A stretch of 7,218 nt of DNA, taken from Cyanobacteria bacterium UBA1186. Its GTDB lineage: Bacteria; Cyanobacteriota; Vampirovibrionia; Gastranaerophilales; Gastranaerophilaceae. Positions 1 through 6,108 of this stretch are shown here, piece by piece (positions within the stretch are counted from its first letter, which is position 1; each line of letters begins with the position of its first letter). The stretch covers positions 37,737-44,954 of the forward strand of contig DBYM01000063.1 in NCBI GenBank assembly GCA_002309875.1. The letters are read 5' to 3'. A program made the translations under genes and the position numbers. Under the pieces are notes generated by a model. That model had not been told where the DNA came from, made no database searches, and worked only from the letters and a program-made list of their open reading frames with translations.

Positions 1-131
1 TTGCGCTGGTTTAAATCCGCTATAATATCACGGATTCTGTCCTGATATTCAGCAAATTCTTTTTCAATATCAAGTCCGTTTTCATTTCCTATGATTGCTG
101 AATTTACGTTTCGATAGTTTAGTTTAATCAT
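1..131 (-). CDS. Partial CDS, N-terminus of possible glucose-6-phosphate isomerase
   Basis: The reading frame runs from an ATG at 131 down through the window edge with no stop, giving the first 43 residues of a longer protein. It begins MIKLNYRNVNSAIIGNENGL and continues into a charged helical stretch ending in DLNQR. The pattern hydrophobic-x-L-x-Y-x-N, then IG-x-E-x-GL, followed by an amphipathic helix, resembles the N-terminus of bacterial glucose-6-phosphate isomerases, which interconvert glucose-6-phosphate and fructose-6-phosphate in cytosolic glycolysis. No catalytic residues lie in this part, so the assignment is tentative. The start is supported by a GAGAG Shine-Dalgarno-like sequence about 9 nt upstream and a promoter just beyond it. 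It lies downstream of the 377-residue gene on the same strand, 66 bp after that gene's stop. It could be another protein that shares this short N-terminal pattern. Confidence 0.5.
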   Translation of the reverse strand, partial: MIKLNYRNVNSAIIGNENGLDIEKEFAEYQDRIRDIIADLNQR

Positions 132-165
132 GTTTAAATACTCTCAATAGTCGGGTTATAACTCA

Positions 166-194
166 ATTCTATATAAAACAATTATTATTGGCAA
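166..194 (-). promoter_or_regulatory. Sigma70-type promoter for the leftmost gene
   Basis: Read on the minus strand, TTGCCA (194-189) is separated by exactly 17 nt from TAGAAT (171-166); each hexamer matches the consensus at five of six positions. The predicted start site near 159 would leave a leader of about 28 nt before the ATG at 131. The -35 box begins only 4 nt beyond the stop codon of the upstream 377-residue gene, so the downstream gene probably has its own transcription as well as any read-through. No intrinsic terminator is seen between the two genes. Confidence 0.55.
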
Positions 195-197
195 GAT

Positions 198-1331
198 TTA
201 CACTCTTGTCTTATCTTTTGCCAATTTGGCACGTTTTTTGCGTCTCATCAAATCAACAAATGCTTCAAGTCTTGTTATATAGCCTGCTCTTCCTGTCTGT
301 TCGTCCATAATAAGCGCAAGAAGCGGTATGTCGTGGTCATTTCTGATAGTCGGGAAAATGTTCTGCGACATAATTTCAGGCATACAGGTGAACGGAGAAA
401 TGTGGATAATTCCGTCTCTTCCTTTGTAATCCGCAAAAACAACGTCGGAAATACATTCGAGAGCGTCACCTCCGATATCTCTCATAAGATAAGGTTTTGC
501 CATTCTTTCCGCTCTCTGCAGATGGGTTTCTTTATTCTGGAACGCTTTTGGAATTATTGCGTCTTTTAAGAAACTTCCGACCGTCAGACTCCTGCGTGTC
601 TGAACTCCCATTCTGCCAAGTTCTCTTTCGATATACTGATTTGAAAATTCGTCGTTTACAAGGTAAATTTCACCCGTCAGGTCAACATACAAAACTTCTC
701 TGTTCGGGTCGATTTCGGTCTTCTCAATCTCCGCAAGAGCCTTTTTGTAAGCCTGTTTTAAATCAAGGGTTGAATCAACTTTGTCAATTATTTTGAGTGC
801 TTTTTTGTAATTCTTTTCTGCATCGCCAAAGTGGATTTCTCTTGCACGGTAATAAGAAAGTGCTCTGTCTAAGTCATCAATTGCAAAGACTTTTCTGATT
901 GTAATATTCAGGGCTCTCATAATCAAAATCGGGTCATTTCTTCCGATAAGTCTTTTCAGGAAATTATAAAAACCCCGAAGTCCGTCATAGAGCGAAACTT
1001 CGATATAGTTTGCTTTATATCCCATGTCCTTCAGAGAACAGAAGATATTTCCGCCGTATTCTCCCAATCTGCAGCAGCCGGGTGCCGTAATCATTGCAAC
1101 GTAATCCGCTCCGCCTTCGATTGCCTCAATAAAATTGCCCAAAATAAGTTTGTACGGAAGGCAGATGGCTTCGGGAGAATTTTTAGTCCCCAAAGAGAGT
1201 GTTTTTTTGCTTGTATATGGCTGAACATAAGGCTCTACCCCAATTTTTTTCAGCCCTGCAGACCAAGCAATCGATATAGTTCCCATGTGAGGAAATGCAA
1301 CTTTTATCTTTTTCTTCTTTTCTTTAGCCAT
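198..1331 (-). CDS. 2-hydroxyacyl-CoA dehydratase / CoA-activase-related Fe-S protein
   Basis: A complete 377-residue protein recognisable as the stand-alone acyl-CoA dehydratase activase-related family (2-hydroxyglutaryl-CoA dehydratase D-component fold, DUF2229/COG3580-3581 type). Visible family motifs are a basic start with VAFPHMG (about 12-17), EAICLPYK with C57, TAPGCCRLGEYG with C86 and C87, C98, HISPFTCMPE with C316, and the C-terminal block DEQTGRAGYITRLEAFVD (343-360). C57, C87 and C316 are the best candidates for [4Fe-4S] ligands. No membrane segment or signal peptide is seen, so it should be cytosolic. Relatives work with an ATPase activator that injects low-potential electrons; none is encoded in this window and the protein's substrate is unknown. 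The start is supported by AGGGA 8 nt upstream and a TATAAT box. It is transcribed divergently from the hydrogenase operon. The family call is firm, the function is not. Confidence 0.85.
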   Translation of the reverse strand: MAKEKKKKIKVAFPHMGTISIAWSAGLKKIGVEPYVQPYTSKKTLSLGTKNSPEAICLPYKLILGNFIEAIEGGADYVAMITAPGCCRLGEYGGNIFCSLKDMGYKANYIEVSLYDGLRGFYNFLKRLIGRNDPILIMRALNITIRKVFAIDDLDRALSYYRAREIHFGDAEKNYKKALKIIDKVDSTLDLKQAYKKALAEIEKTEIDPNREVLYVDLTGEIYLVNDEFSNQYIERELGRMGVQTRRSLTVGSFLKDAIIPKAFQNKETHLQRAERMAKPYLMRDIGGDALECISDVVFADYKGRDGIIHISPFTCMPEIMSQNIFPTIRNDHDIPLLALIMDEQTGRAGYITRLEAFVDLMRRKKRAKLAKDKTRV

Positions 1332-1352
1332 TTATATCGTCCCTGTACGAAT

Positions 1353-1379
1353 ATTATACAACAAAGAAATTTAAAACAA
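1353..1379 (-). promoter_or_regulatory. Promoter of the 377-residue Fe-S protein gene
   Basis: On the minus strand a perfect TATAAT lies at 1358-1353, 21 bp before the ATG at 1331, giving a predicted leader of about 15 nt that contains the AGGGA ribosome binding site. The -35 region is poor: the best TTG-containing hexamer is TTGTTT at 1379-1374, with a short 15-nt spacer. A weak -35 with a perfect -10 fits a promoter that needs an activator or is otherwise regulated. The -35 falls inside the inverted repeat at 1373-1392. Confidence 0.45.
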
Positions 1380-1392
1380 TAAACATTGTTTT
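1373..1392. repeat. Inverted repeat AAAACAAT-4-ATTGTTTT, candidate operator
   Basis: Two perfect 8-bp arms, AAAACAAT (1373-1380) and ATTGTTTT (1385-1392), flank the 4-bp spacer AAAC. The repeat sits in the divergent control region over the -35 area of the minus-strand gene and about 30 bp upstream of the -35 of the hydrogenase promoter. The arms run ACAAT...ATTGT, opposite in order to the TTGT...ACAA arrangement of Rex operators, so it is not a standard Rex site. It is very AT-rich, so a chance occurrence is possible. It is unlikely to be a terminator, because the stem has little GC. Confidence 0.4.
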
Positions 1393-1404
1393 TTTCGGAA
1401 AAAA

Positions 1405-1428
1405 TATTGTCATTAAGTTGTATTGTCA
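1405..1428 (+). repeat. Direct repeat TATTGTCA, two copies 16 bp apart
   Basis: The octamer TATTGTCA occurs at 1405-1412 and again at 1421-1428, separated by 8 bp. The second copy contains the TTGTCA -35 hexamer of the hydrogenase promoter. The copies are one and a half helical turns apart, so they would face opposite sides of the DNA. This could be a tandem regulator site, or a duplicated -35 element; I see no good -10 for the upstream copy. Confidence 0.45.
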
Positions 1429-1451
1429 CGAAATTATGTCCGTGTTATAGT
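1423..1451 (+). promoter_or_regulatory. Strong extended -10 promoter of the hydrogenase operon
   Basis: TTGTCA (1423-1428) and TATAGT (1446-1451) are separated by exactly 17 nt, each five of six to consensus, and TGT immediately before the -10 supplies the extended -10 TG motif. The predicted start near 1458 gives a leader of about 45 nt before the ATG at 1503. It is the only convincing plus-strand promoter before hydC, and with the terminator at 5661-5696 it delimits a three-gene transcript. Confidence 0.7.
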
Positions 1452-1470
1452 GTTATCGTACGTATTACAC
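1450..1470. repeat. Imperfect 21-bp palindrome at the transcription start, candidate operator
   Basis: The arms GTGT-n-AT (1450-1456) and AT-n-ACAC (1464-1470) are symmetric about position 1460, six pairs out of seven, around a CGTACG-containing core. It begins within the -10 box and covers the predicted start site near 1458, the usual position of a repressor operator. It does not match the FNR (TTGAT-N4-ATCAA) or Rex consensus closely. The cognate regulator is unknown. Confidence 0.4.
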
Positions 1471-1488
1471 GAATAAAGAAGGGAATTT

Positions 1489-1495
1489 AGGAGAG
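1489..1495 (+). promoter_or_regulatory. Ribosome binding site choosing the ATG start of hydC
   Basis: AGGAGAG lies 7 nt before the ATG at 1503 but only 4 nt before the adjacent in-frame TTG at 1500. The spacing favours ATG 1503 as the start, making the protein 165 residues long. Confidence 0.7.
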
Positions 1496-1502
1496 ACGAT
1501 TG

Positions 1503-2000
1503 ATGACTGGAACAACTACTCAGATTGACTTTCGGGAAATTGATAAAATTCTCGAAAAGTACGAATACAAAAAGTCGTACTTAATCGCTATGCTTCAGAA
1601 TGTTCAGGAAGTTTTCAGATACCTGCCTGAAGAAGCAATGACTTATATCGGTGAAAAAGTTGACGGACTTTCACCTGCTACTGTTTACGGCGTAGCAACT
1701 TTTTACGCTCAGTTTTCATTAGAGCCAAAGGGTAAATATGAAATCAGAGTCTGCGACGGAACTGCATGCCACGTAAGAGGTTCAATGCCAGTTCTGAATG
1801 CAATTAAAAACAAACTGAAATTGAAAGAAGGACAAAAGACCTGTGATAACGGTCTGTTCTCTCTTGAGATTGTAAGTTGCCTCGGTGCCTGCGGTCTTGC
1901 ACCGGTTTGTATGGTAAATGATAAGGTTTACCCGCAGATGACCTCTGATGCAATAAGCGTAATCCTTGATACATTAATGAAAGAGGAGGGCGTAGCATAA
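1503..2000 (+). CDS. hydC: NAD-linked [FeFe] hydrogenase subunit HydC (NuoE-like, 2Fe-2S)
   Basis: A 165-residue homologue of NuoE/HndA, the small thioredoxin-fold [2Fe-2S] subunit that partners the NuoF-like subunit in NADH-linked complexes. An N-terminal helical region (about 8-60) with LQNVQEVFRYLPEEA leads to VYGVATFYAQF, a hallmark of the family. The cluster ligands are visible as CDGTAC (C84, C89) and SCLGAC (C126, C130), the C-x4-C...C-x3-C pattern. Length is typical of the family. The protein should be cytosolic and pass or store electrons next to HydB. It is the first gene of the hydrogenase operon, and its TAA overlaps the hydB ATG by 1 bp (TAATG), which suggests translational coupling. 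A complex I NuoE role is unlikely, because no other nuo genes are present and the catalytic hydrogenase follows. Confidence 0.95.
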   Translation: MTGTTTQIDFREIDKILEKYEYKKSYLIAMLQNVQEVFRYLPEEAMTYIGEKVDGLSPATVYGVATFYAQFSLEPKGKYEIRVCDGTACHVRGSMPVLNAIKNKLKLKEGQKTCDNGLFSLEIVSCLGACGLAPVCMVNDKVYPQMTSDAISVILDTLMKEEGVA

Positions 2001-3853
2001 TGACTTTGAATATTGATATTAAACAAGAGCAGGCAAATGCTCAGGAGCATATTAAAGAACAGGGTTTAAGAGTCCTTGTTTGTGCAGGTACGGGCTGTGT
2101 TGCAAACGGCTCTCTGAAGGTTATTGAAAAATTCAGAGAACTCGGTGCAAATGTTTCGGCTCTTACCGATTACGACAAAATGACCATCGTTCCGACAGGC
2201 TGCCACGGCTTCTGCGAACAGGGCGTTTTGGTTATTATTCCTGACAAACACGTTACATACGTTAGGGTTAAGGAATCCGATGTTGAAGAAATTTTTGAAA
2301 GCCATATCAAAGGCGGTCAGCCGGTAGAAAGACTTTTGTACAAAGATCCAAAATCGGGCGAAGCCGTTCACAGAAATGACGATATCAATTTCTATGCAAA
2401 GCAGACACGTACCGCTCTTAAAAACTGCGGTAAGATTAATGCCGAATCTATTGAGGAAGCAATCTCCGTAAGAGGTTACGAGGCTTTGACAAAGGTTATT
2501 GAAGAAAATAATCCTGACGGAGTTATTGATACAATCACAAAATCAGGTTTAAGAGGCAGAGGCGGCGGAGGCTTCCCGACCGGTATGAAGTGGAAATTCA
2601 CTGCTGCAAACAAGGGCGGAAAATCATACGTTGTATGTAACGGTGACGAAGGCGACCCGGGTGCATTTATGGACCGTTCCGTTATGGAAGGCGACCCTCA
2701 TAAACTTCTTGAAGGTATGGCTATCGCAGGTTTCGCAATCGGTGCCGACGAAGCATATATCTATGTTCGTGCGGAATATCCGCTTGCAATCAAGAGACTG
2801 AGAAAAGCAATTGCTGATGCCGAAGCAAGAAATTTCTTAGGCAAAAATATTATGGGAAGTGATTTCTCATTCACAATTCATATTAAAGAAGGCGCAGGCG
2901 CATTTGTTTGCGGTGAAGAAACCGCACTTATCGCATCTATTGAAGGCGAAAGAGGTATGCCTCGTCCGAAACCGCCGTTCCCTGCAAATAAAGGTTTGTT
3001 CGGAAGACCTACTTTGATTAACAACGTAGAAACTCTTGCAAACGTACCTTTGATTATACTGAACGGTGCGGAATGGTTCTCTTCAATGGGCTGCGAAACT
3101 TCAAAGGGAACAAAAACCTTCGCTTTAACGGGTGAAGTTAATAACACGGGTCTTATTGAAGTTCCGATGGGAACAACTTTGAGACAGATTATCTTTGATA
3201 TCGGCGGCGGTATCAGAGGCGGAAAGAAATTCAAAGCCGTACAAATCGGCGGTCCTTCAGGCGGCTGTCTGACCGAAGAACACTTAGACATTTCAATGGA
3301 TTACGATTCACTGATTAAGGCGGGTGCAATGGTCGGCTCGGGCGGTTTGGTTGTTATGGCCGAAGATACCTGTATGGTTGAAGTTGCAAGATTTTTCATG
3401 AACTTTACTAAGAACGAATCCTGCGGTAAGTGTGTTCCGTGCCGTGAAGGTACCAAGAATATGCTTAAGATTTTGGAAAAAATCGTTGCAGGCAAAGGTG
3501 AAATGGAAGACTTAGACAGATTGGAACAATTGGCTTTAACCGTTAAAGACGGCTCTCTCTGCGGTCTCGGTAAAACTGCTCCAAACCCTGTACTTTCAAC
3601 TTTGAAATATTTTAAAGATGAATACATTGCTCACATTCGTGACCACAAATGCCCTGCAGGTGTTTGTACCGCAATGAAGAAGATTCAGATTAATCCTGAC
3701 CTTTGTAAGGGTTGTACAAAATGTGCAAGAACTTGCCCTGTCGGTGCTATTGAAGGAACGGTTAAGAATCCTCACAAGATTGACCAGTCTAAATGTATTA
3801 AGTGTGAGGCCTGCTTGAATGCTTGTCCTTTCAAGGCAATAGGTAAGGAATAG
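2000..3853 (+). CDS. hydB: NAD-linked [FeFe] hydrogenase subunit HydB (NuoF-like flavoprotein)
   Basis: A 617-residue electron-bifurcating hydrogenase flavoprotein that binds FMN and NAD(H). In order: an N-terminal thioredoxin-like [2Fe-2S] domain (about 22-105; C28, C33, C68, C72), corresponding to the separate HndB subunit of tetrameric enzymes; the NuoF FMN/NAD core from about 130, with the glycine-rich GLRGRGGGGFPTGMKW (183-198), GDEGDPGAF and the acidic/glycine loop EGAGAFVCGEETAL; an SLBB-like part around 375-420; the NuoF [4Fe-4S] site ESCGKCVPCREGT (C475, C478, C481) plus C521; then a C-terminal ferredoxin domain with two CxxCxxCxxxC motifs (C569-C579 and C599-C609). Two more cysteines, in CPAGVC (551-556), lie in the linker. 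Translation starts at an ATG overlapping the hydC stop, with AGGAGG (1984-1989) upstream. It should be the site where NADH and ferredoxin electrons meet before transfer to HydA. Confidence 0.96.
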   Translation: MTLNIDIKQEQANAQEHIKEQGLRVLVCAGTGCVANGSLKVIEKFRELGANVSALTDYDKMTIVPTGCHGFCEQGVLVIIPDKHVTYVRVKESDVEEIFESHIKGGQPVERLLYKDPKSGEAVHRNDDINFYAKQTRTALKNCGKINAESIEEAISVRGYEALTKVIEENNPDGVIDTITKSGLRGRGGGGFPTGMKWKFTAANKGGKSYVVCNGDEGDPGAFMDRSVMEGDPHKLLEGMAIAGFAIGADEAYIYVRAEYPLAIKRLRKAIADAEARNFLGKNIMGSDFSFTIHIKEGAGAFVCGEETALIASIEGERGMPRPKPPFPANKGLFGRPTLINNVETLANVPLIILNGAEWFSSMGCETSKGTKTFALTGEVNNTGLIEVPMGTTLRQIIFDIGGGIRGGKKFKAVQIGGPSGGCLTEEHLDISMDYDSLIKAGAMVGSGGLVVMAEDTCMVEVARFFMNFTKNESCGKCVPCREGTKNMLKILEKIVAGKGEMEDLDRLEQLALTVKDGSLCGLGKTAPNPVLSTLKYFKDEYIAHIRDHKCPAGVCTAMKKIQINPDLCKGCTKCARTCPVGAIEGTVKNPHKIDQSKCIKCEACLNACPFKAIGKE

Positions 3854-3865
3854 GGGGAAACAGAA

Positions 3866-5641
3866 ATGACAGACGATAAGAAAATATTAATTATAGAAGG
3901 TAAAGAAGTCGAATTTACGAACGAACCCAACCTGTTGGAAGTAATCAGAAAAGCAGGCATGAGTGTTCCGACACTTTGCTACAGACCTGATTTAACTTCA
4001 TTCGGCGCATGCAGAATGTGCGTTGTGGAAGTTGAATATCCGAACGGCAGAAGAATGATTAACTCATCTTGTACAATGCCGCCGGAAGCAGGTATCAAAG
4101 TTCATCTGAACACTGAAAAAGTTCGTAAAATCAGAAAAATGGTTTTGGAATTACTCCTTGCAAACCACGACAGAGAATGTACGACCTGCGATAAATCAGG
4201 AAACTGCGAACTTCAGAAATATTCCGAAGAATACGGAATTAAGAACGTTAAAAAGTATGCTCAGAGAGAAGAAATGGCTCCGATTGACGATTCTTCCTGC
4301 GCACTGGTCCGTGATAACAACAAGTGCGTACTCTGCGGTGCGTGCGTTAGAGCCTGCGACGAACATCAGGGCCTGCAGGTTTTGGGCTTTGCAAACAGAG
4401 GAAGTAAGACTGTTATTGAGCCTATGGCAGGCAAACCGCTTGCAAAGAGCGAATGTATAAATTGCGGTCAGTGTGCCGCAGTTTGCCCGACAGGTGCTTT
4501 GACAATTAATTCAACCCAACTTGAAGATGTTTGGAATGCAATTACAAACCCTGAAAAGAAGGTTGTTGTTCAGTTTGCACCGTCAGTTCGTGTTGCAATC
4601 GGTGAAATGTTCGGTCTTGAGCCGGGAGTAAATTCAACAAAGAAAATCAATGCCGCATTAAAGAAAATCGGTTTTGATTTGGTATTTGATACAAACTTCT
4701 CCGCAGACTTAACCATTATGGAAGAAGCGCACGAATTTATCGACCGCTTGCAAAACGGGGGTAAATTGCCGTTATTCACTTCCTGCTGTCCGGGCTGGGT
4801 AAGATTTTTGGAATTGCAGCACCCTGATATGCTTGAACATCTTTCAAGTTGCAAATCTCCGCAGGGAATGTTAGGTGCGGTAATCAGAGAATACGTTCCT
4901 CAATACTACGAGGGTTATACTTCAGAAAATATCGTAAGTGTTTCAATAATGCCTTGTACGGCTAAGAAATACGAAGCAAAACGTGAACAGTTCAAGATGG
5001 CTGACGGCCGTCAGGAAATTGATTACGTTCTTACAACTCAGGAACTCGGCAGAATGATTAAAGGTGCCGGAATTGATTTCAAAAATCTTGAAGGCGAAGA
5101 GCCCGATTCTCCGTTCGGTAAATACACGGGCGCAGGTACAATCTTCGGAGTTTCAGGCGGTGTTGCCGAAGCAGCCGCAAGAACTGCTTACGAAGTTGTT
5201 ACGGGCGAAACTCTTCAGAATGTAGTAATCAACGATATGAGAGGAACGCATAGAGTTAAGACGGTTGAACTCGACCTCAAGGGAACTCATATTAAGGTTA
5301 AAATCGTTAATACTCTGAGAGAAGCCGAAAAGTGCATGAGAGAAATCAAAGAGGGTAAGGCTGATTATCAGTTACTCGAAGTTATGGCTTGCCCGGGCGG
5401 TTGTATAAACGGCGGCGGTCAGCCTCAAAGTTGCAACGATTCCAATATTAAGGAACTCAGAGCACAGGGACTTTATACCGACGATGCTACGGGCGAGTGG
5501 AGAAAGTCTCATGAAAATCCGGAAATCAAGGATTTGTATTCAAAACACCTTGAAAAACCGAATTCTCACAAGGCTCACGAACTCCTGCATACAACATACA
5601 ACAATAAGAGAAACGACTGCTATATATCAGTTGGAGAGTAG
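3866..5641 (+). CDS. hydA: [FeFe] hydrogenase catalytic subunit HydA (electron-bifurcating type)
   Basis: A 591-residue cytosolic [FeFe] hydrogenase that interconverts H+ and H2. The N-terminus holds a [2Fe-2S] domain (C38, C49, C52, C69), a His-ligated [4Fe-4S] site HDREC-x2-C-x5-C (H101, C105, C108, C114) and a 2[4Fe-4S] ferredoxin domain (C154/C157/C160/C164 and C197/C200/C203/C207). The H-cluster domain shows all three signatures: TSCCPGW (305-311), MPCTAKKYEA (362-371) and MACPGGCINGGGQ (507-519). C308, C364, C509 and C513 are the expected cluster ligands and C307 the proton-transfer cysteine. A small-subunit-like tail with HKAHELLHTTY (568-578) follows. The length is close to HndD-type subunits, and it lacks the extra C-terminal [2Fe-2S] domain of Thermotoga HydA. 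It is the last gene of the operon, 12 nt after hydB, with a G-rich AGGGGG ribosome binding site overlapping the hydB stop. The gene is intact. Confidence 0.97.
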   Translation: MTDDKKILIIEGKEVEFTNEPNLLEVIRKAGMSVPTLCYRPDLTSFGACRMCVVEVEYPNGRRMINSSCTMPPEAGIKVHLNTEKVRKIRKMVLELLLANHDRECTTCDKSGNCELQKYSEEYGIKNVKKYAQREEMAPIDDSSCALVRDNNKCVLCGACVRACDEHQGLQVLGFANRGSKTVIEPMAGKPLAKSECINCGQCAAVCPTGALTINSTQLEDVWNAITNPEKKVVVQFAPSVRVAIGEMFGLEPGVNSTKKINAALKKIGFDLVFDTNFSADLTIMEEAHEFIDRLQNGGKLPLFTSCCPGWVRFLELQHPDMLEHLSSCKSPQGMLGAVIREYVPQYYEGYTSENIVSVSIMPCTAKKYEAKREQFKMADGRQEIDYVLTTQELGRMIKGAGIDFKNLEGEEPDSPFGKYTGAGTIFGVSGGVAEAAARTAYEVVTGETLQNVVINDMRGTHRVKTVELDLKGTHIKVKIVNTLREAEKCMREIKEGKADYQLLEVMACPGGCINGGGQPQSCNDSNIKELRAQGLYTDDATGEWRKSHENPEIKDLYSKHLEKPNSHKAHELLHTTYNNKRNDCYISVGE

Positions 5642-5660
5642 CAGTTAATAAAAGATAACA

Positions 5661-5696
5661 AAATCGGGGTTGTGAAATAACAGCCCCGGTTTTTTT
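5661..5696 (+). terminator. Intrinsic terminator of the hydrogenase operon
   Basis: CGGGGTTGT (5665-5673) and ACAGCCCCG (5680-5688) form a 9-bp stem with one G-U wobble and a 6-nt GAAATA loop. Flanking A and T residues can extend the stem to about 13 bp. A run of seven T (5690-5696) follows. It lies 19 nt after the hydA stop and is a textbook rho-independent terminator. Confidence 0.93.
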
Positions 5697-5744
5697 GTTG
5701 TAACAATTTGTAAAAATTAAATTTTTCACTTAGCAATTTTATTT

Positions 5745-5774
5745 TTGCCGGGATTTAATATCAATGCGTATTTT
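5745..5774 (+). promoter_or_regulatory. Weak candidate promoter for the small downstream genes
   Basis: TTGCCG (5745-5750) and TATTTT (5769-5774) are separated by 18 nt, four of six matches each, and would start transcription near 5781, just before the GGAGG ribosome binding site. The region from 5697 is very AT-rich and contains the palindrome AAAAATT-A-AATTTTT (5712-5726), so other promoter readings are possible. Confidence 0.25.
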
Positions 5775-5785
5775 GGTGCAAACCC

Positions 5786-5790
5786 GGAGG
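5786..5790 (+). promoter_or_regulatory. Ribosome binding site GGAGG fixing the start at 5799
   Basis: A perfect GGAGG lies 8 nt before the ATG at 5799. The upstream in-frame TTG at 5745 has no Shine-Dalgarno sequence, so the ATG is preferred. Confidence 0.65.
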
Positions 5791-5798
5791 CAAATTTA

Positions 5799-6089
5799 AT
5801 GATTGAAAAAGTGAATTTACAGGCGGCAAAGGCACTTCGTCCCATAGATAAAGTAAAATGCTCTAATCTTGTAAAGGATTTTGAAAAAAAAGCCGGCTCG
5901 CGGGATACATCTGTCCTGAATATTTATAAGCAGTTATCTGCGGTCAAAACAATAATATTGTGCCACGAAATTTATCTTGAAAAAAATTTAAATGATTTGG
6001 CGGTGAGGGAAAGTTTGGCCAAATACAGGAGTATTGCAGAATCATTGGAGAAAAATTTGAAAAATAACCGATATACGTTTTCGTGTTAA
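5799..6089 (+). CDS. Hypothetical protein, 96 residues, helical, function unknown
   Basis: I do not recognise a characterised family. The 96-residue product is rich in lysine, leucine and glutamate, looks almost wholly alpha-helical, and has no signal peptide, membrane segment or CxxC motif; its three cysteines are spread out. The start is set by a strong GGAGG. The frame is also open upstream to a TTG at 5745 (114 residues), adding FNINAYFGANPEANL; short proteins with a similar 'FGA' N-terminus are, as I recall them, common in gut Melainabacteria, so the longer form cannot be excluded. The gene follows the hydrogenase terminator and lies 19 nt before the transglutaminase-like gene in the same direction, so the two may be cotranscribed, subject to the hairpin between them. 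Base composition is similar to its neighbours. Confidence 0.65.
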   Translation: MIEKVNLQAAKALRPIDKVKCSNLVKDFEKKAGSRDTSVLNIYKQLSAVKTIILCHEIYLEKNLNDLAVRESLAKYRSIAESLEKNLKNNRYTFSC

Positions 6090-6095
6090 TATCGG
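6068..6095 (+). terminator. Hairpin between the two small genes, possible weak terminator or attenuator
   Basis: CCGATAT (6068-6074) and ATATCGG (6089-6095) pair perfectly. An inner ACG/CGT pair with a TTTT loop is possible, leaving a GTTA bulge on the 3' side. A short T run (6097-6100) follows. The stem includes the stop codon of the 96-residue gene and ends 13 nt before the next ATG. The stem is short and the T run brief, so full termination is doubtful; it may reduce expression of the downstream gene or mask its start region. Confidence 0.4.
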
Positions 6096-6108
6096 ATTTT
6101 CTAAAAAT

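Noticed and set aside
192..208. CAAGA/TCTTG inverted repeat over the stop codon of the 377-residue gene as a terminator
   Set aside because: The stem is only 5 bp with a 7-nt loop, and no T run follows on the minus strand; the sequence there is better explained by a promoter -35 box.
1385..1396. The inverted repeat followed by T residues at 1389-1395 read as a terminator
   Set aside because: The stem has only one G or C pair in each arm, and no plus-strand gene ends upstream of it.
1423..1471. Possible Rex or FNR operator in the hydrogenase promoter
   Set aside because: No sequence close to TTGTGAA-N4-TTCACAA or TTGAT-N4-ATCAA is present; only isolated TTGT and ACAC half-sites occur.
2878..3627. 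Long open frames antisense to hydB
   Set aside because: They follow the codon pattern of the well-supported plus-strand gene, have no ribosome binding sites and encode no recognisable domain.
2000..3853. hydC and hydB as part of a respiratory complex I operon
   Set aside because: hydB carries an extra N-terminal thioredoxin-like domain and a C-terminal 2[4Fe-4S] domain, and is followed directly by a hydrogenase with all H-cluster motifs. No other nuo gene is present.
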